From assembly GCF_900156065.1 (NCBI RefSeq), contig NZ_FTNF01000012.1, forward strand, positions 1 through 64,000: a stretch of 64,000 nucleotides of DNA. Direction: 5' to 3'. The translations under genes and the position numbers were made by a program. Numbering within the stretch: position 1 is the first letter of the stretch; each line of letters opens with the position of its first letter. The notes beneath the pieces are model-generated. The model ran no database searches. It had not been told where the DNA came from and saw only the letters and a program-made list of their open reading frames with translations. Origin of the DNA: Micromonospora avicenniae (GTDB lineage: Bacteria; Actinomycetota; Actinomycetes; Mycobacteriales; Micromonosporaceae). Below are positions 1 to 8,610 of this stretch, in pieces.

Positions 1-171
1 CCGCAGTACGCCACCACCGCGTTCCTGAAGGGTTTGAAGCAGGTCGACGGCTGGCACGACATGCCGCTGACCCAGGCCGCCCAGACCGTGCAGGTGTCGG
101 CCTACCCGGACGCCTACGCCCAGTGGGAACAGCAGGCCGCCGACCTCGTCGCCCACTACTGGAACAGCTGA
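1..171 (+). CDS. C-terminal part of a secreted or cell-wall-associated protein (5' end outside window)
   Basis: The frame is open from the first base and ends at TGA 169-171, giving the last 56 residues. The visible part has the phrase LTQAAQTVQVSAYPDAYAQW, which resembles a C-terminal module seen in actinomycete secreted proteins of unknown or peptidoglycan-related role. Only the tail is visible, so function cannot be assigned. A strong hairpin follows 36 bases after the stop. Confidence 0.6.
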   Translation, partial: PQYATTAFLKGLKQVDGWHDMPLTQAAQTVQVSAYPDAYAQWEQQAADLVAHYWNS

Positions 172-207
172 CAACCACACAAGCACACGAGCACGAGCGT
201 GAACCGC

Positions 208-237
208 TGGCCGGCACCCGAACCCGGGTGCCGGCCA
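208..237 (+). terminator. Hairpin terminator after the partial gene
   Basis: A perfect 12-bp stem (208-219 with 226-237) closes a 6-base loop GAACCC. There is no T-tract, which is usual for high-GC actinomycete terminators. Confidence 0.7.
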
Positions 238-486
238 ACGGCATATCCGGGCCGGGCGCGCAACGCCGGGCGTAGCCGACCGCTCGACGTACCGGGCCGG
301 TCCGCGCCCGGGGTTCGCCGCCCCCAGGCGTGACCGCCGCCGGCCGTCCGGTTCACTGAGCCCGTGAACGCATACCCGAACTCGCCCGCCGCCTCGGCCA
401 GCGACCTTCCTCTGACGATGGGTGCCTCCGCGGCGGCGAGTAGCTCTTCGCCCGGCGTCCGCTCCGCGGCCGGCAAGCGCTCGGCG

Positions 487-885
487 ATGGTCGACGCGCC
501 CCCGGCGGAGCACCTCGCCGCCTCCGAGTCGCCCGCACGGTCCGACCCGTTCGCGGGCGACGGTCAGGTCTGGGCCACGGCGCGTTCCTTCCGTGCCTGG
601 TTGGACGCGGCCAACGGCACCGGGGACGCGGAGCTGACCTGCCGCGTCCTCAAACTCACCGAGGAGGCCGGGGAGGTGGCGGGGGCGTGGATCGGGCTGC
701 TCGGGCAGAACCCCCGCAAGGGTGTCACGCACACCCGGGACGAGGTCGCCGCCGAACTCGCCGACGTCGCGTTCACCGCGCTGGTCGCCATCGAGAGTCT
801 CGGCCTCGATGCCCGTACGGTGCTCGACCGCTGCGCGGCCAAGGTGCACGACCGGATCGCCTCCGCCGAGCGATCCGCGGGCTGA
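487..885 (+). CDS. MazG-like nucleotide pyrophosphohydrolase family protein
   Basis: The last ~105 residues match the MazG-like family of nucleotide pyrophosphohydrolases (house-cleaning of non-canonical NTPs). They contain LTEEAGEVAGAW and DEVAAELADVAF, the acidic helix motifs that bind Mg2+. The frame stays open upstream to a GTG at 364 and an ATG at 418. I prefer ATG 487 because residues encoded before it are low-complexity and not part of the family. No start has a convincing ribosome binding site. Family members are usually about 100-120 residues, so even this start leaves a ~25-residue extension. Confidence 0.65.
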   Translation: MVDAPPAEHLAASESPARSDPFAGDGQVWATARSFRAWLDAANGTGDAELTCRVLKLTEEAGEVAGAWIGLLGQNPRKGVTHTRDEVAAELADVAFTALVAIESLGLDARTVLDRCAAKVHDRIASAERSAG

Positions 886-969
886 CTCGGCCAGGCCACG
901 CCTGCGGTCATCGAGCAGCACGATCTGCGGCCGCCCCGGCAGGAGAAAGCCGGATGGCGCCGGGACGGC

Positions 970-2412
970 TCATTGATCGTGGCGACGGCTGACGACGATG
1001 TCGATCAGCGCGGCGATCAGCGCCAGCGCGATGATCACGGTAGCGACCACGAGTGAGTGTTCGAACGCTGCGGTGAAGTCGCCGTTCGAGCTGGCCAGCG
1101 AGGCGAAGAAGGCCGAGCCGACAGCCGCGATACCGGCGGCCGATCCGATTCGCTGTCCGGTCTGGAGCATGCCCGCTCCGCTGCCGGCCTGGGGCACGGG
1201 CACCTGGGAGAGGGTGAGCGTCTGGTTGGGTGCGATCACCAGGCCGCTGCCGATCCCGGCGAGCAGCAGTGGGCCCGCGGTGACCCAGGGCGCCGGGGCG
1301 TGCGGGAACTCGCGCAGCGCCAGCCACGTCGCGGCGAGGCCGACCACGACGGCGAGCAGCCCGGCCGCGACCAGCGGGCGGCCGGTCCGGTTGACCAACC
1401 GGCCGCCGGCCGCCGAGGCCGCCGCCGAGCCGAGCGCGAACGGGGTGACGGCCAGGCCGGCGACGAGGGCGCTGTAGCCGTGCCCGTTCTGCAGGAAGAG
1501 CGTGAAGATGAAGAAGATCGCGGTGAACCCACCGAAGTAGATCAGGGCGATCAGCGATCCGAGGGTGTACGACCGGAGCTTGAACAGCCGCAGGTCGAAC
1601 AGCGGCTGCCGGGTCCGGGCGTACCGGTGCTCCCAGACGGCGAAGGCGAGCAGGACCAGCAGGCCGGCGGGGATCAGCGCCCACTTCCACGGGGTACGCC
1701 ACTGTTGTTCCTGTACGAGCGGCAGGAGCACCAGCAGTACGCCGACGCCGAGCAGGATCACCCCCACCGGGTCGAGGCGATGCCGGTCCGTGTGCCCCTT
1801 CTGCCGGCCGGGCAGGAGCCGCCAGCCGAGGATCACGGCGATGACGCCTACCGGCACGTTGACGAAGAAGACGTACCGCCAGCCGTGTTCCTGGCCGCCG
1901 AGCGCGATGAGCAGGCCGCCGAGCAGTGGCCCGACGGCGGTGGAAACACCGATGGTCGCGCCGAGCAGCCCGAACGGCCGGGCCCGTTCGGGACCGCGGA
2001 ACAGTTCCTGGATCACGCCGGTGACCTGAGGGTTGACGATGCCCGCCGCGGCGCCCTGGAGAAGTCGGGCGATGACCAGCCAGGTGGGGGAAGGGGCCAG
2101 GCCGGCGAGGGCGCTGGTGATGGTGAACAACGCGATCCCGAAGACGAACGCGTTGCGCCGCCCGCGGGCGTCGCCGAACCGGCCCGCGGGCACGAGCGCC
2201 AGACCGAAGGTGAGCGCGTAGCCGGAGAGCACCCACTGCAAATCGCTGGGCGAGGCGTGCAGCGCCTGGTCCAGCGAGGGGATGGCCACGTTGACGATAC
2301 TGACGTCGAGCAGTGTCATGAAGGCCGCTACGAGGCCGACGCCGAGAGCCTGCCAGCGTCGCCGGTTCTCCGCAGGGTCGACGTCGGCCGTTTGGCTGCC
2401 CGCCGTGCTCAT
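970..2412 (-). CDS. MFS drug exporter, DHA2 (EmrB/QacA) family, 14 TM
   Basis: A 480-residue integral membrane protein. Near the N-terminus LLDVSIVNVAIPSL is the DHA2-type motif of transmembrane helix 1 (D1). The loop motif PAGRFGDARGRRN (motif A) and LLQGAAAGIVNPQ and GPLLGGLL (motif C) follow. About 14 hydrophobic segments are visible, typical of proton-driven export of drugs or other small molecules across the cytoplasmic membrane. The substrate cannot be read from the sequence. It starts 83 bases downstream of a small winged-helix gene on the same strand (2496-2732), which could be its regulator; this is inference. Confidence 0.9.
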   Translation of the reverse strand: MSTAGSQTADVDPAENRRRWQALGVGLVAAFMTLLDVSIVNVAIPSLDQALHASPSDLQWVLSGYALTFGLALVPAGRFGDARGRRNAFVFGIALFTITSALAGLAPSPTWLVIARLLQGAAAGIVNPQVTGVIQELFRGPERARPFGLLGATIGVSTAVGPLLGGLLIALGGQEHGWRYVFFVNVPVGVIAVILGWRLLPGRQKGHTDRHRLDPVGVILLGVGVLLVLLPLVQEQQWRTPWKWALIPAGLLVLLAFAVWEHRYARTRQPLFDLRLFKLRSYTLGSLIALIYFGGFTAIFFIFTLFLQNGHGYSALVAGLAVTPFALGSAAASAAGGRLVNRTGRPLVAAGLLAVVVGLAATWLALREFPHAPAPWVTAGPLLLAGIGSGLVIAPNQTLTLSQVPVPQAGSGAGMLQTGQRIGSAAGIAAVGSAFFASLASSNGDFTAAFEHSLVVATVIIALALIAALIDIVVSRRHDQ

Positions 2413-2495
2413 CGTGCCCCCCGTTGGCGTCGATCACGCATTCATGACCGCTACCCCGGCCACCGTGGGACGAATCGTCGCGTGACGCCTCCCGG

Positions 2496-2732
2496 TCACG
2501 CCATCTGACGCGCGCAGAACCTGGGGCCGAAGTCCAGCCCGGCCATCGGCGAGTCCTCCCGGTGCAGCAGACCCTTCTCGGTCAACAGGTGCAGCGGCGC
2601 CTGCAACTGCTCCGCGGTCAGCCCGGACTCCTCGGCGATCATGTCGGGGTACGGTACCTGGCCACGGGCCTCCAGCGCGGTGACCGCCTGGTACACCCGT
2701 TCCTCGACGTCCGACAGTTGCACCCGCTGCAT
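2496..2732 (-). CDS. Small winged-helix (MarR/PadR-like) hypothetical protein
   Basis: A 78-residue protein with the shape of a winged helix-turn-helix: helix (DVEERVYQAVTALEARG), turn-recognition part (PDMIAEESGLTAEQLQAPLHLL) and wing (EKGLLHRED). The ATG at 2730-2732 is chosen because AGGAGG lies 5 bases upstream; a longer upstream frame has no such support. It lies immediately upstream of the DHA2 exporter on the same strand and is divergent from the flavoprotein gene at 2892. DNA binding is inferred from fold-like pattern only. Confidence 0.65.
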   Translation of the reverse strand: MQRVQLSDVEERVYQAVTALEARGQVPYPDMIAEESGLTAEQLQAPLHLLTEKGLLHREDSPMAGLDFGPRFCARQMA

Positions 2733-2891
2733 CGCTTCCTCCTCGTGCTCGCGTCCGCCTCCGTGCAGGCGGTTGCGCTGCGCGGTTACCCCTTGAGTGG
2801 GCGAAGATGCCCACCCGATCGAGGGGCGATCGCGGCTCGCCGCGGCCCTGCCTCCGGCTCCGACGGCCGGTCCGTGCCCTAGGCTGCTCCC

Positions 2892-4043
2892 GTGATCGTT
2901 TGGGATCTCGCCGTCGTCGGCGCCGGCCCCGCCGGGCTCTCCGCCGCGTACGCCGCGGCTCGCGCCGGCGTACGAACCCTGGTTCTCGAGCGGGCCGAAC
3001 ACCCGCGTTACAAGACTTGCGGTGGCGGCCTCATCGGCACGTCGCTGGCGGCGGTGCGGGATCGGATCGAGGTGCCCGCGCACGACCGGGTGGATCGGGT
3101 GACGTTCACCTGGGACGGGCGACGCGGTTTCACCCGCCGGCACCGCTCACCCCTGGTGACGATGGTGCGCCGGGAGGAGTTCGACGACCGGCTCCGCGCG
3201 GCCGCGGTGGCGGCCGGGGCGGAGGTGCGCGAACGCGCCGCGGTCCGTGCCGTCGAACAGGACCCGGATGGCGTACGCCTGCGGCTGGCCGACGGGACGA
3301 CCGTGCGGGCCCGGACGGTGATCGGGGCGGACGGCTCCTCCGGTGTGACCGCCCGGCACGTCGGCGTGCGGTACCGGCAGGTGGACCTGGGGCTGGAGCT
3401 GGAGTTGGAGGTGTCGCCGGAGCAGCAGGAACGCTGGCGGGGGCGGGTCCTGCTCGACTGGGGCCCGTTGCCCGGGTCGTACGCCTGGGTGTTCCCGAAG
3501 GATGACCGGCTGACGGTCGGGGTGATCGCGGGGCGGGGCGAGGGGGAGCGGACCCGGGAGTACCTGCGGAGCTTCGTGGAGCGGCTCGGCCTGGCCGACG
3601 CGCCGGCGGCGCACGACTCCGGGCACCTGACCCGCTGCCGAGCGGACGATTCCCCGCTGCGCCAGGGCCGGGTACTGGTCGTCGGGGACGCCGCGGGCCT
3701 GCTCGAACCGTGGAGCCGGGAGGGGATCAGCTTCGCGCTGCGCTCGGGCGCGCTGGCCGGGACGGCGGTCGCCGAGGGGGACCTGGCCGGCTACGAACGA
3801 GCGGTCGGCGAGCAGTTGGTGCCGTCGATGCGGGCTGGTTACCGGCTGCTCGACCTCTTCGCGCGCCGGCCGGAGATCTTCCACGCGCTGGTGGCCACGC
3901 CTCCGGGCTGGCGGATGTTCGTGCGGTTCTGTCAGGGCCGGGCGAGCTTCGACAAGACGCTGGCCCGGCCCGAGGTGCGTGCGGTGCTGGCCGTGCTGGA
4001 CCGGATTCCCGCGTCCCGGCGTCGCGCCGTCTCGACGTCCTGA
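2892..4043 (+). CDS. FAD-dependent oxidoreductase, geranylgeranyl reductase family
   Basis: A 383-residue flavoprotein with the N-terminal FAD-binding motif GAGPAGLSAAYAAARAG, then ERAEHPRYKTCGGGL, a hallmark of the geranylgeranyl reductase family, and the C-terminal FAD motif VLVVGDAAGLLEPWSREGI. Relatives reduce polyprenyl double bonds (chlorophyll, menaquinone or archaeal lipid side chains). In actinomycetes a role in reducing menaquinone side chains is a reasonable but unproven guess. The start is GTG 2892. No related isoprenoid gene is nearby. Confidence 0.85.
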   Translation: MIVWDLAVVGAGPAGLSAAYAAARAGVRTLVLERAEHPRYKTCGGGLIGTSLAAVRDRIEVPAHDRVDRVTFTWDGRRGFTRRHRSPLVTMVRREEFDDRLRAAAVAAGAEVRERAAVRAVEQDPDGVRLRLADGTTVRARTVIGADGSSGVTARHVGVRYRQVDLGLELELEVSPEQQERWRGRVLLDWGPLPGSYAWVFPKDDRLTVGVIAGRGEGERTREYLRSFVERLGLADAPAAHDSGHLTRCRADDSPLRQGRVLVVGDAAGLLEPWSREGISFALRSGALAGTAVAEGDLAGYERAVGEQLVPSMRAGYRLLDLFARRPEIFHALVATPPGWRMFVRFCQGRASFDKTLARPEVRAVLAVLDRIPASRRRAVSTS

Positions 4044-4280
4044 CCGCTCGCCCGGAGCGGGTGGCAGTGCCGCTCGCCGGGCAGCTCGCCGATGTAGATG
4101 ATCCGTAACGCGGTAGGGCCCAACTGTCCGTCCATACCACCCAGGATCCTAGGAAGCCATACGCGGTGTGACGTGTCCGGCGGATATCGACCAGGCCATC
4201 GCCGACAGGCCTCGGACGAACGGCCGAAGCGCGCCGGCGCGAAACCGGGGTGAGAATGGATTCGCCGAAGGGGGTGGCCG

Positions 4281-4466
4281 ATGAGCGACGCTCGAGAGGA
4301 ACCACGGTTCACCGACGACGACTACGCCTTCCTGCGACACGTCCGGTTCGGCGAGCTGCCACCCGCGGTACGTCCGGAGGACCGGGTGGAGCTGACCGAG
4401 ACCGATCCGGGCCGTGGCGCGCCAGGCACACCCTCGCAGAGCTGGGACCTGCGGCACGGCGCCTGA
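4281..4466 (+). CDS. Small acidic hypothetical protein
   Basis: A 61-residue hydrophilic protein (MSDAREEPRFTDDDYAFLRHV...) with ATG at 4281 and a GGGGGTGG purine run just upstream. No family is recognised and there is no membrane segment. It is followed by a 13-bp terminator hairpin shared with the convergent nucleotidase gene, which supports it being a transcribed gene. Confidence 0.5.
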   Translation: MSDAREEPRFTDDDYAFLRHVRFGELPPAVRPEDRVELTETDPGRGAPGTPSQSWDLRHGA

Positions 4467-4496
4467 GCCGCCCGGACCGGAGCACCAGGAACGCGA

Positions 4497-4528
4497 ACGG
4501 GCCGCGGGCAACTGCGCCCGCGGCCCGT
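4497..4528. terminator. Bidirectional hairpin terminator
   Basis: A perfect 13-bp stem (4497-4509 with 4516-4528) with loop AACTGC lies between two convergent genes, 31 bases after one stop and 15 bases after the other, and can serve both. Confidence 0.75.
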
Positions 4529-4542
4529 CACTACGTGTGCGG

Positions 4543-6333
4543 TCAGAACACCGGCACGCCCTCGCGTACGAGGCGCCAGTTCGGCTGGAAGAAGTCAGCC
4601 GGGTCGATCGTGCCCTTCGCCTGTGCCCAGTCGATGAGCAGCTGGCGGATCTCCTGCTGCTCGTTGTAGACCTGCGTCTTGACGATGCCGGGGAAGTTGC
4701 CGCCGCCGCTGCGCCGGTAGTTGTTCACCGCCACGACGAACTGGGCGTCGTCCGCCACCGGGGTGTCCGTGCCGGCCAGCACGAGACGGGTGATCCGCTG
4801 GCCCACCGGCTTGGCGATGTCGATGTCGTACTCGACGCCGGAGAGGGCGTCGTAGTTGTAGTCCGGCACCGACGGGTCGCTGATCTGCTCGGGGTCGACC
4901 GGGGCGCCCGGCGCGAGGGTGTTGAAGTACTTCGCCGAGTACTCCAGGTACGCGCGCACCTCGGCGCCGCTGAGCACGACCGCCTCGAGGGTGTTGTCGA
5001 ACACGTAGAGACCCGCCACGTCACGGATCTTCACGTCACCGGCCGGGAAGATCGCGGTGCGGCTGAACGGCGAGGCCTGGGACAGCACCGGCAGGTCGGC
5101 GTACTGGGTGCCGGCCAGCGCCTTGGTGACCGTCTCGGCCTGGACGTGGTTGATGAAGTCGAGGATCGGGGTGTCCTTGTACCGCGACTCGACGGCGGAC
5201 ATCTCCACGGTGGCCTGCGCCACGACCTGGTTGACGTACGCCACGGTCTTCTGGTGCTGGGCCCGCACCGCGGCGAGGATCTTCGGGTCCTCCACCACGG
5301 TGTTGGTGTTCAACATCGTGGCGGACTTGGTGGTGATGGTCCACCGCCCGCGCTCACGGGTCAGGGTGAAGTCCATGCGGGTCAGGCGCTGACCCCACTT
5401 GGAGGGCTCGGAGAGCAGGACCTGCTGGCCGGTCTGCTTGTTGGTCACGAACCGCTCGACGATCTCGTTGTGGGCGTGCCCGAACAGGATCGCGTCGATG
5501 CCCGGCACCTGCTCGGCGATCAGGGCTACCGGGTTCTCGTTCGGCAGTTCCGGGCCGTAGCTGGAGGTGCCGCTGTCACCGCCGTGCGCCGAGACCAGGA
5601 TGATGTCGGCGCCGCGCTGGCGCATGATCGGGACGTACTTCGCCGCCGTGGCGATCATGTCGTCGAAGCGCAGCCTGCCCTCGACGTTGCCCCGGTCCCA
5701 GATGGCCACGCCGGGGTTGGTGAGGCCGAGGATGCCGACCCGCAGCGCCGGCGCGGCGAAGCCCAGGGAGACCTTCTTGATCACGTACGGCGTGAAGGCG
5801 GGCTTACCGGTCTTCGCGTTGACGGCGTTGGCGGCCAGGGCCGGGAAGCCGAGCTGGCGGATCCACAGATCCAGCAGGGGCAGGCCGTAGTTGAACTCGT
5901 GGTTGCCCAGCGTCACGGCGTCGTAGTCGATGATGTTCATCGCACGCGCCATCGGGTGCTTCTCGCCCGTGCTGGTGATCGGCTCCTGCTTGGCGTAGAA
6001 CGTGGCGAGCGGGGTGCCCTGGATGGTGTCGCCGGCGTCGAGCACCAGGGTGGCCTTGCCGCGCCGCTCGGCCCGGATCTGGTTGATCAGGGTGGCGAGC
6101 TTCGCGACGCCGACGTCGTTCTGCTTGCTGTCGTCGTACTCCGCGTCGCGGTAGTAGTCCCAGTTGTAGACGTTTCCGTGGGTGTCCGAGGTGCCCAGCA
6201 GCGTGAGGTCCCAGGTGCGCGGGTGAGACGCCCCAGCGGCCCGGGCGGGCGTGGCGGCGATCAGCGGAGCGGCAGCCGCCGCGGCCGCGGCGGCGAGCAC
6301 CTGCCGGCGCGAGGGGCCGGAGGGAGAGGTCAT
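4543..6333 (-). CDS. Tat-exported 5'-nucleotidase / 2',3'-cyclic phosphodiesterase family metallophosphatase
   Basis: A 596-residue calcineurin-like phosphoesterase with the UshA/CpdB layout. The N-terminus has a twin-arginine signal (SRRQVL, then an alanine-rich stretch ending near ARAAG), so it acts outside the membrane. Metal-binding motifs are visible: GTSDTHGN (DxH), GNHEFNYG (GNHE) and FGHAHNE (GHxH). The C-terminal half is the 5'-nucleotidase substrate domain (NNYRRSGGGNFPG). It hydrolyses extracellular nucleotides to nucleosides and phosphate in known relatives. ATG 6333 is preferred because GGAAAGG lies 7 bases upstream; an ATG five codons further upstream exists. It is divergent from the SDR gene at 6509. 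Confidence 0.92.
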   Translation of the reverse strand: MTSPSGPSRRQVLAAAAAAAAAPLIAATPARAAGASHPRTWDLTLLGTSDTHGNVYNWDYYRDAEYDDSKQNDVGVAKLATLINQIRAERRGKATLVLDAGDTIQGTPLATFYAKQEPITSTGEKHPMARAMNIIDYDAVTLGNHEFNYGLPLLDLWIRQLGFPALAANAVNAKTGKPAFTPYVIKKVSLGFAAPALRVGILGLTNPGVAIWDRGNVEGRLRFDDMIATAAKYVPIMRQRGADIILVSAHGGDSGTSSYGPELPNENPVALIAEQVPGIDAILFGHAHNEIVERFVTNKQTGQQVLLSEPSKWGQRLTRMDFTLTRERGRWTITTKSATMLNTNTVVEDPKILAAVRAQHQKTVAYVNQVVAQATVEMSAVESRYKDTPILDFINHVQAETVTKALAGTQYADLPVLSQASPFSRTAIFPAGDVKIRDVAGLYVFDNTLEAVVLSGAEVRAYLEYSAKYFNTLAPGAPVDPEQISDPSVPDYNYDALSGVEYDIDIAKPVGQRITRLVLAGTDTPVADDAQFVVAVNNYRRSGGGNFPGIVKTQVYNEQQEIRQLLIDWAQAKGTIDPADFFQPNWRLVREGVPVF

Positions 6334-6508
6334 GACGTGCCTTTCCATCGGAGGGGGCGCGCATGATCGGCGCCGAGCGCACCATAACCAGAGCTCTTCA
6401 CTCCTGTCACAACGACCCCTGACGGCAACGGCGAGCGTCGTTTCCGTATCGGCGCCGGGGGTAGGGACTTCGCGGACCGGTTCCGACCAGGTACGCGAGG
6501 AGACGTCC

Positions 6509-7411
6509 ATGAGTGAGGACCAGTACACCCGGCAGGACCCGGCCAGCCAGTACGGGCAGCGGTCGGGGCAGCCGAAGCAGCAGCAGACGCCACCGGGGGC
6601 AACCGCCGGCATGGTCCCGCGCCCGGATCACGGTGAGCAGTCGTACCGGGGCAGCGACCGGCTCGCCGGCAAACGGGCCCTGATCACCGGCGGCGACTCG
6701 GGCATCGGCAAGGCGGTCGCGATCGCGTTCGCCCGGGAGGGCGCCGACGTGCTGATCTCGTACCTCGGCGCGGAGGAGGACGCCGACGCCCGGGACACCG
6801 TCCGCCTGGTCGAGGAGGCGGGGCGTCGCGGGGTGGCCGTACGGGGTGACATCACCGACGAGCGGCACTGCCGGGCGCTGGTGGAGCGGGCGGTGGCCGA
6901 CCTCGGCGGCCTGGACCTCCTGGTGAACGTAGCGGGCTACCAGATGTCGCAGGACAAGGGGATTCTCGGCGTCAGCAGCGAACAGTTCGACCGGGTGATG
7001 AAGACCAACCTGTACGCGCTGTTCTGGCTCTGCAAGGCCGCGGTCCCGCACCTGTCCGAGGGCTCGGTGATCATAAACACCTCCTCGATCCAGGCGTACG
7101 AGCCGTCGCCGCAGCTGCTCGACTACGCGACGACCAAGGCGGGGATCGCGAACTTCACCAAGGCGCTCGCCGCTGACCTGGCCGATCGGGGCATCCGGGT
7201 GAACGCGGTCGCGCCGGGCGCGGTCTGGACGCCGCTGATCCCGGCGACCATGCCCGAGGGCGCGGTGGAGTCGTTCGGCCAGAACTCTCCGATCGGGCGG
7301 CCGGGGCAGCCGGCCGAGCTGGCACCCGCGTACGTCTTCTTCGCCGCCCAGGAGTCGAGTTTCGTGACGGGGGAGGTCCTCGGCGTGACCGGGGGGCGCC
7401 CGATCACGTGA
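6509..7411 (+). CDS. SDR family oxidoreductase (YghA / glucose-1-dehydrogenase-like)
   Basis: A 300-residue short-chain dehydrogenase. A glutamine-rich N-terminal extension of about 50 residues (QKQQQT-like, typical of the YghA/YhdF subgroup often linked to stress) precedes the NAD(P)-binding motif TGGDSGIGKA. The NVAG-type motif, the catalytic serine region (INTSSIQAY) and YATTK (Tyr-x3-Lys) are all present, so it should be active. ATG 6509 follows GAGGAG. Substrate is unknown. Confidence 0.9.
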   Translation: MSEDQYTRQDPASQYGQRSGQPKQQQTPPGATAGMVPRPDHGEQSYRGSDRLAGKRALITGGDSGIGKAVAIAFAREGADVLISYLGAEEDADARDTVRLVEEAGRRGVAVRGDITDERHCRALVERAVADLGGLDLLVNVAGYQMSQDKGILGVSSEQFDRVMKTNLYALFWLCKAAVPHLSEGSVIINTSSIQAYEPSPQLLDYATTKAGIANFTKALAADLADRGIRVNAVAPGAVWTPLIPATMPEGAVESFGQNSPIGRPGQPAELAPAYVFFAAQESSFVTGEVLGVTGGRPIT

Positions 7412-7423
7412 CGGGTGTCCCGT

Positions 7424-8083
7424 TCAGCGGGGCCACGCGGCGAGCCGGTCGCGGACCCGGGCGACCGCCGTGGCGTCGAGTCCGTAGCGGGCGAACCGCT
7501 GTTCGGGGATGCGGTCGAGGTAGCGGCCGGCGGCGCGGACGTCGTCCGGGTCCAGCGCCGGGTCGACCTGCCGGGCGAGTTCGAGCAGCTCCGGTACGTC
7601 GTAGTGCTTGAGGGCGGCCGAGACGTCGATGTAGTCGCGGACCTCCCGCCGGTTTACCAGCGCGGCGATCTTGTTGGCCATCAGGTCGCGTACGTCCATC
7701 ACCGGGCCGAGATCCATGACCACCGGGCTGCGATGGCGGTCGAGGCGCGCCAGGCTCAGCCGGATCTGCCGGCCGTCGCGGCTCACCACGAAGTCCTTCA
7801 TGTCCCGGCCGTAGCCCTCGAACAGGTCGCCGAGGTCGCTGTCGGGGTCGGCGTCGTCGACGGCGAAGCCGGCCTGCTCCAGGGCGGTACGCACGCCGGT
7901 GGCGGCCGCGGCGGCGGCGCCTTCGACGTCGGCGAAGAGGTCCACGTCCTCGGTGGGGCGGGCGACCAGCCCGTGGGCGGCCCAGGCCACCCCGCCACCG
8001 AGGACGAACCGGTGCGGGCCCGCGGCGGTGAGCGCCACCCGGGCCACCTCGCGGTAGAAGTCGTGCAGGTGTGGGGTGCTCAC
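7424..8083 (-). CDS. Nucleotidyltransferase, AbiEii/AbiGii toxin-like family
   Basis: A 219-residue protein with the nucleotidyltransferase signature: LGGGVAWAAHG followed by EDVDLFADV (the two metal-binding aspartates). A later LMANKIAALVNRREVRDYIDV resembles the C-terminal part of AbiEii/COG2253-type enzymes. Relatives act as toxins of type IV toxin-antitoxin or abortive-infection systems by transferring nucleotides onto tRNA or protein. The start is GTG 8081-8083, overlapping the stop of the upstream gene by 4 bases (GTGA), so the two are translationally coupled. Toxin activity is inferred from family only. Confidence 0.8.
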   Translation of the reverse strand: MSTPHLHDFYREVARVALTAAGPHRFVLGGGVAWAAHGLVARPTEDVDLFADVEGAAAAAATGVRTALEQAGFAVDDADPDSDLGDLFEGYGRDMKDFVVSRDGRQIRLSLARLDRHRSPVVMDLGPVMDVRDLMANKIAALVNRREVRDYIDVSAALKHYDVPELLELARQVDPALDPDDVRAAGRYLDRIPEQRFARYGLDATAVARVRDRLAAWPR

Positions 8084-8421
8084 GCGGTGCGTAGGGCGTG
8101 GTGGCGGCTCTCCCACGCCTGCCGTACGGCGCGGGGGAGGTTGAGCAGGCGCCACACCCGGCGCAGGGTGCGGCCGTCGACGAGTCGACGGAGATCCTCG
8201 GTGCGGGTGGTCTCGCGCAGCACGTTCTCGTAGAGCCAGAGCAGTTGGTCGGGGTCGCCGAGGTCGAAGGTGCGCTCGGCGTTCCACATCAGGCGTACCG
8301 GTAGCTCGACGACGCCGCGGGTGGGGCCGGTCAGCTCGGTGAGGGTGCGTGCGACGACGGCAGGGCGGCCGGGGCGGGCCAGGTGGGCCACGCCGGTCGC
8401 GGTGGGGGAGGCGCCCTGCAT
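8080..8421 (-). CDS. Small partner protein of the AbiEii-like nucleotidyltransferase
   Basis: A 113-residue, helix-rich and Arg-rich protein (LMWNAERTFDLGDPDQLLWLYENVL..., then RRVWRLLNLP). It is not recognisably AbiEi: it is half the usual length and I see no clear winged helix. Its stop overlaps the start of the nucleotidyltransferase gene by four bases. The order (small upstream gene, then nucleotidyltransferase) mimics antitoxin-toxin pairs, so it may be a cognate antitoxin or accessory factor. That is inference from context. Confidence 0.65.
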   Translation of the reverse strand: MQGASPTATGVAHLARPGRPAVVARTLTELTGPTRGVVELPVRLMWNAERTFDLGDPDQLLWLYENVLRETTRTEDLRRLVDGRTLRRVWRLLNLPRAVRQAWESRHHALRTA

Positions 8422-8610
8422 GTTGTCAGGGTAACCCGACCGGCGGGCGTTGCCGCCCCGCTGTCGCGGATCTTGGTAGTAGCGTCCGCCTCCGCGGGCG
8501 TTTCGTGCCTCGACTCCGGATGAGGGTGAAACGCGGACTCGGGTCGCACCGAGGCGTCGGCTGGCTTATGTTCATGGGGTCGGCGTCGGCTTTCGGAAGG
8601 GGGTGTCGCA

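Noticed and set aside
156-476. Minus-strand frame with EELLAAAEAPIVRG and SLAEAAGEFGYAF
   Set aside because: The first ~40 residues look somewhat protein-like but the remainder is not; it overlaps a terminator, and no family is recognised.
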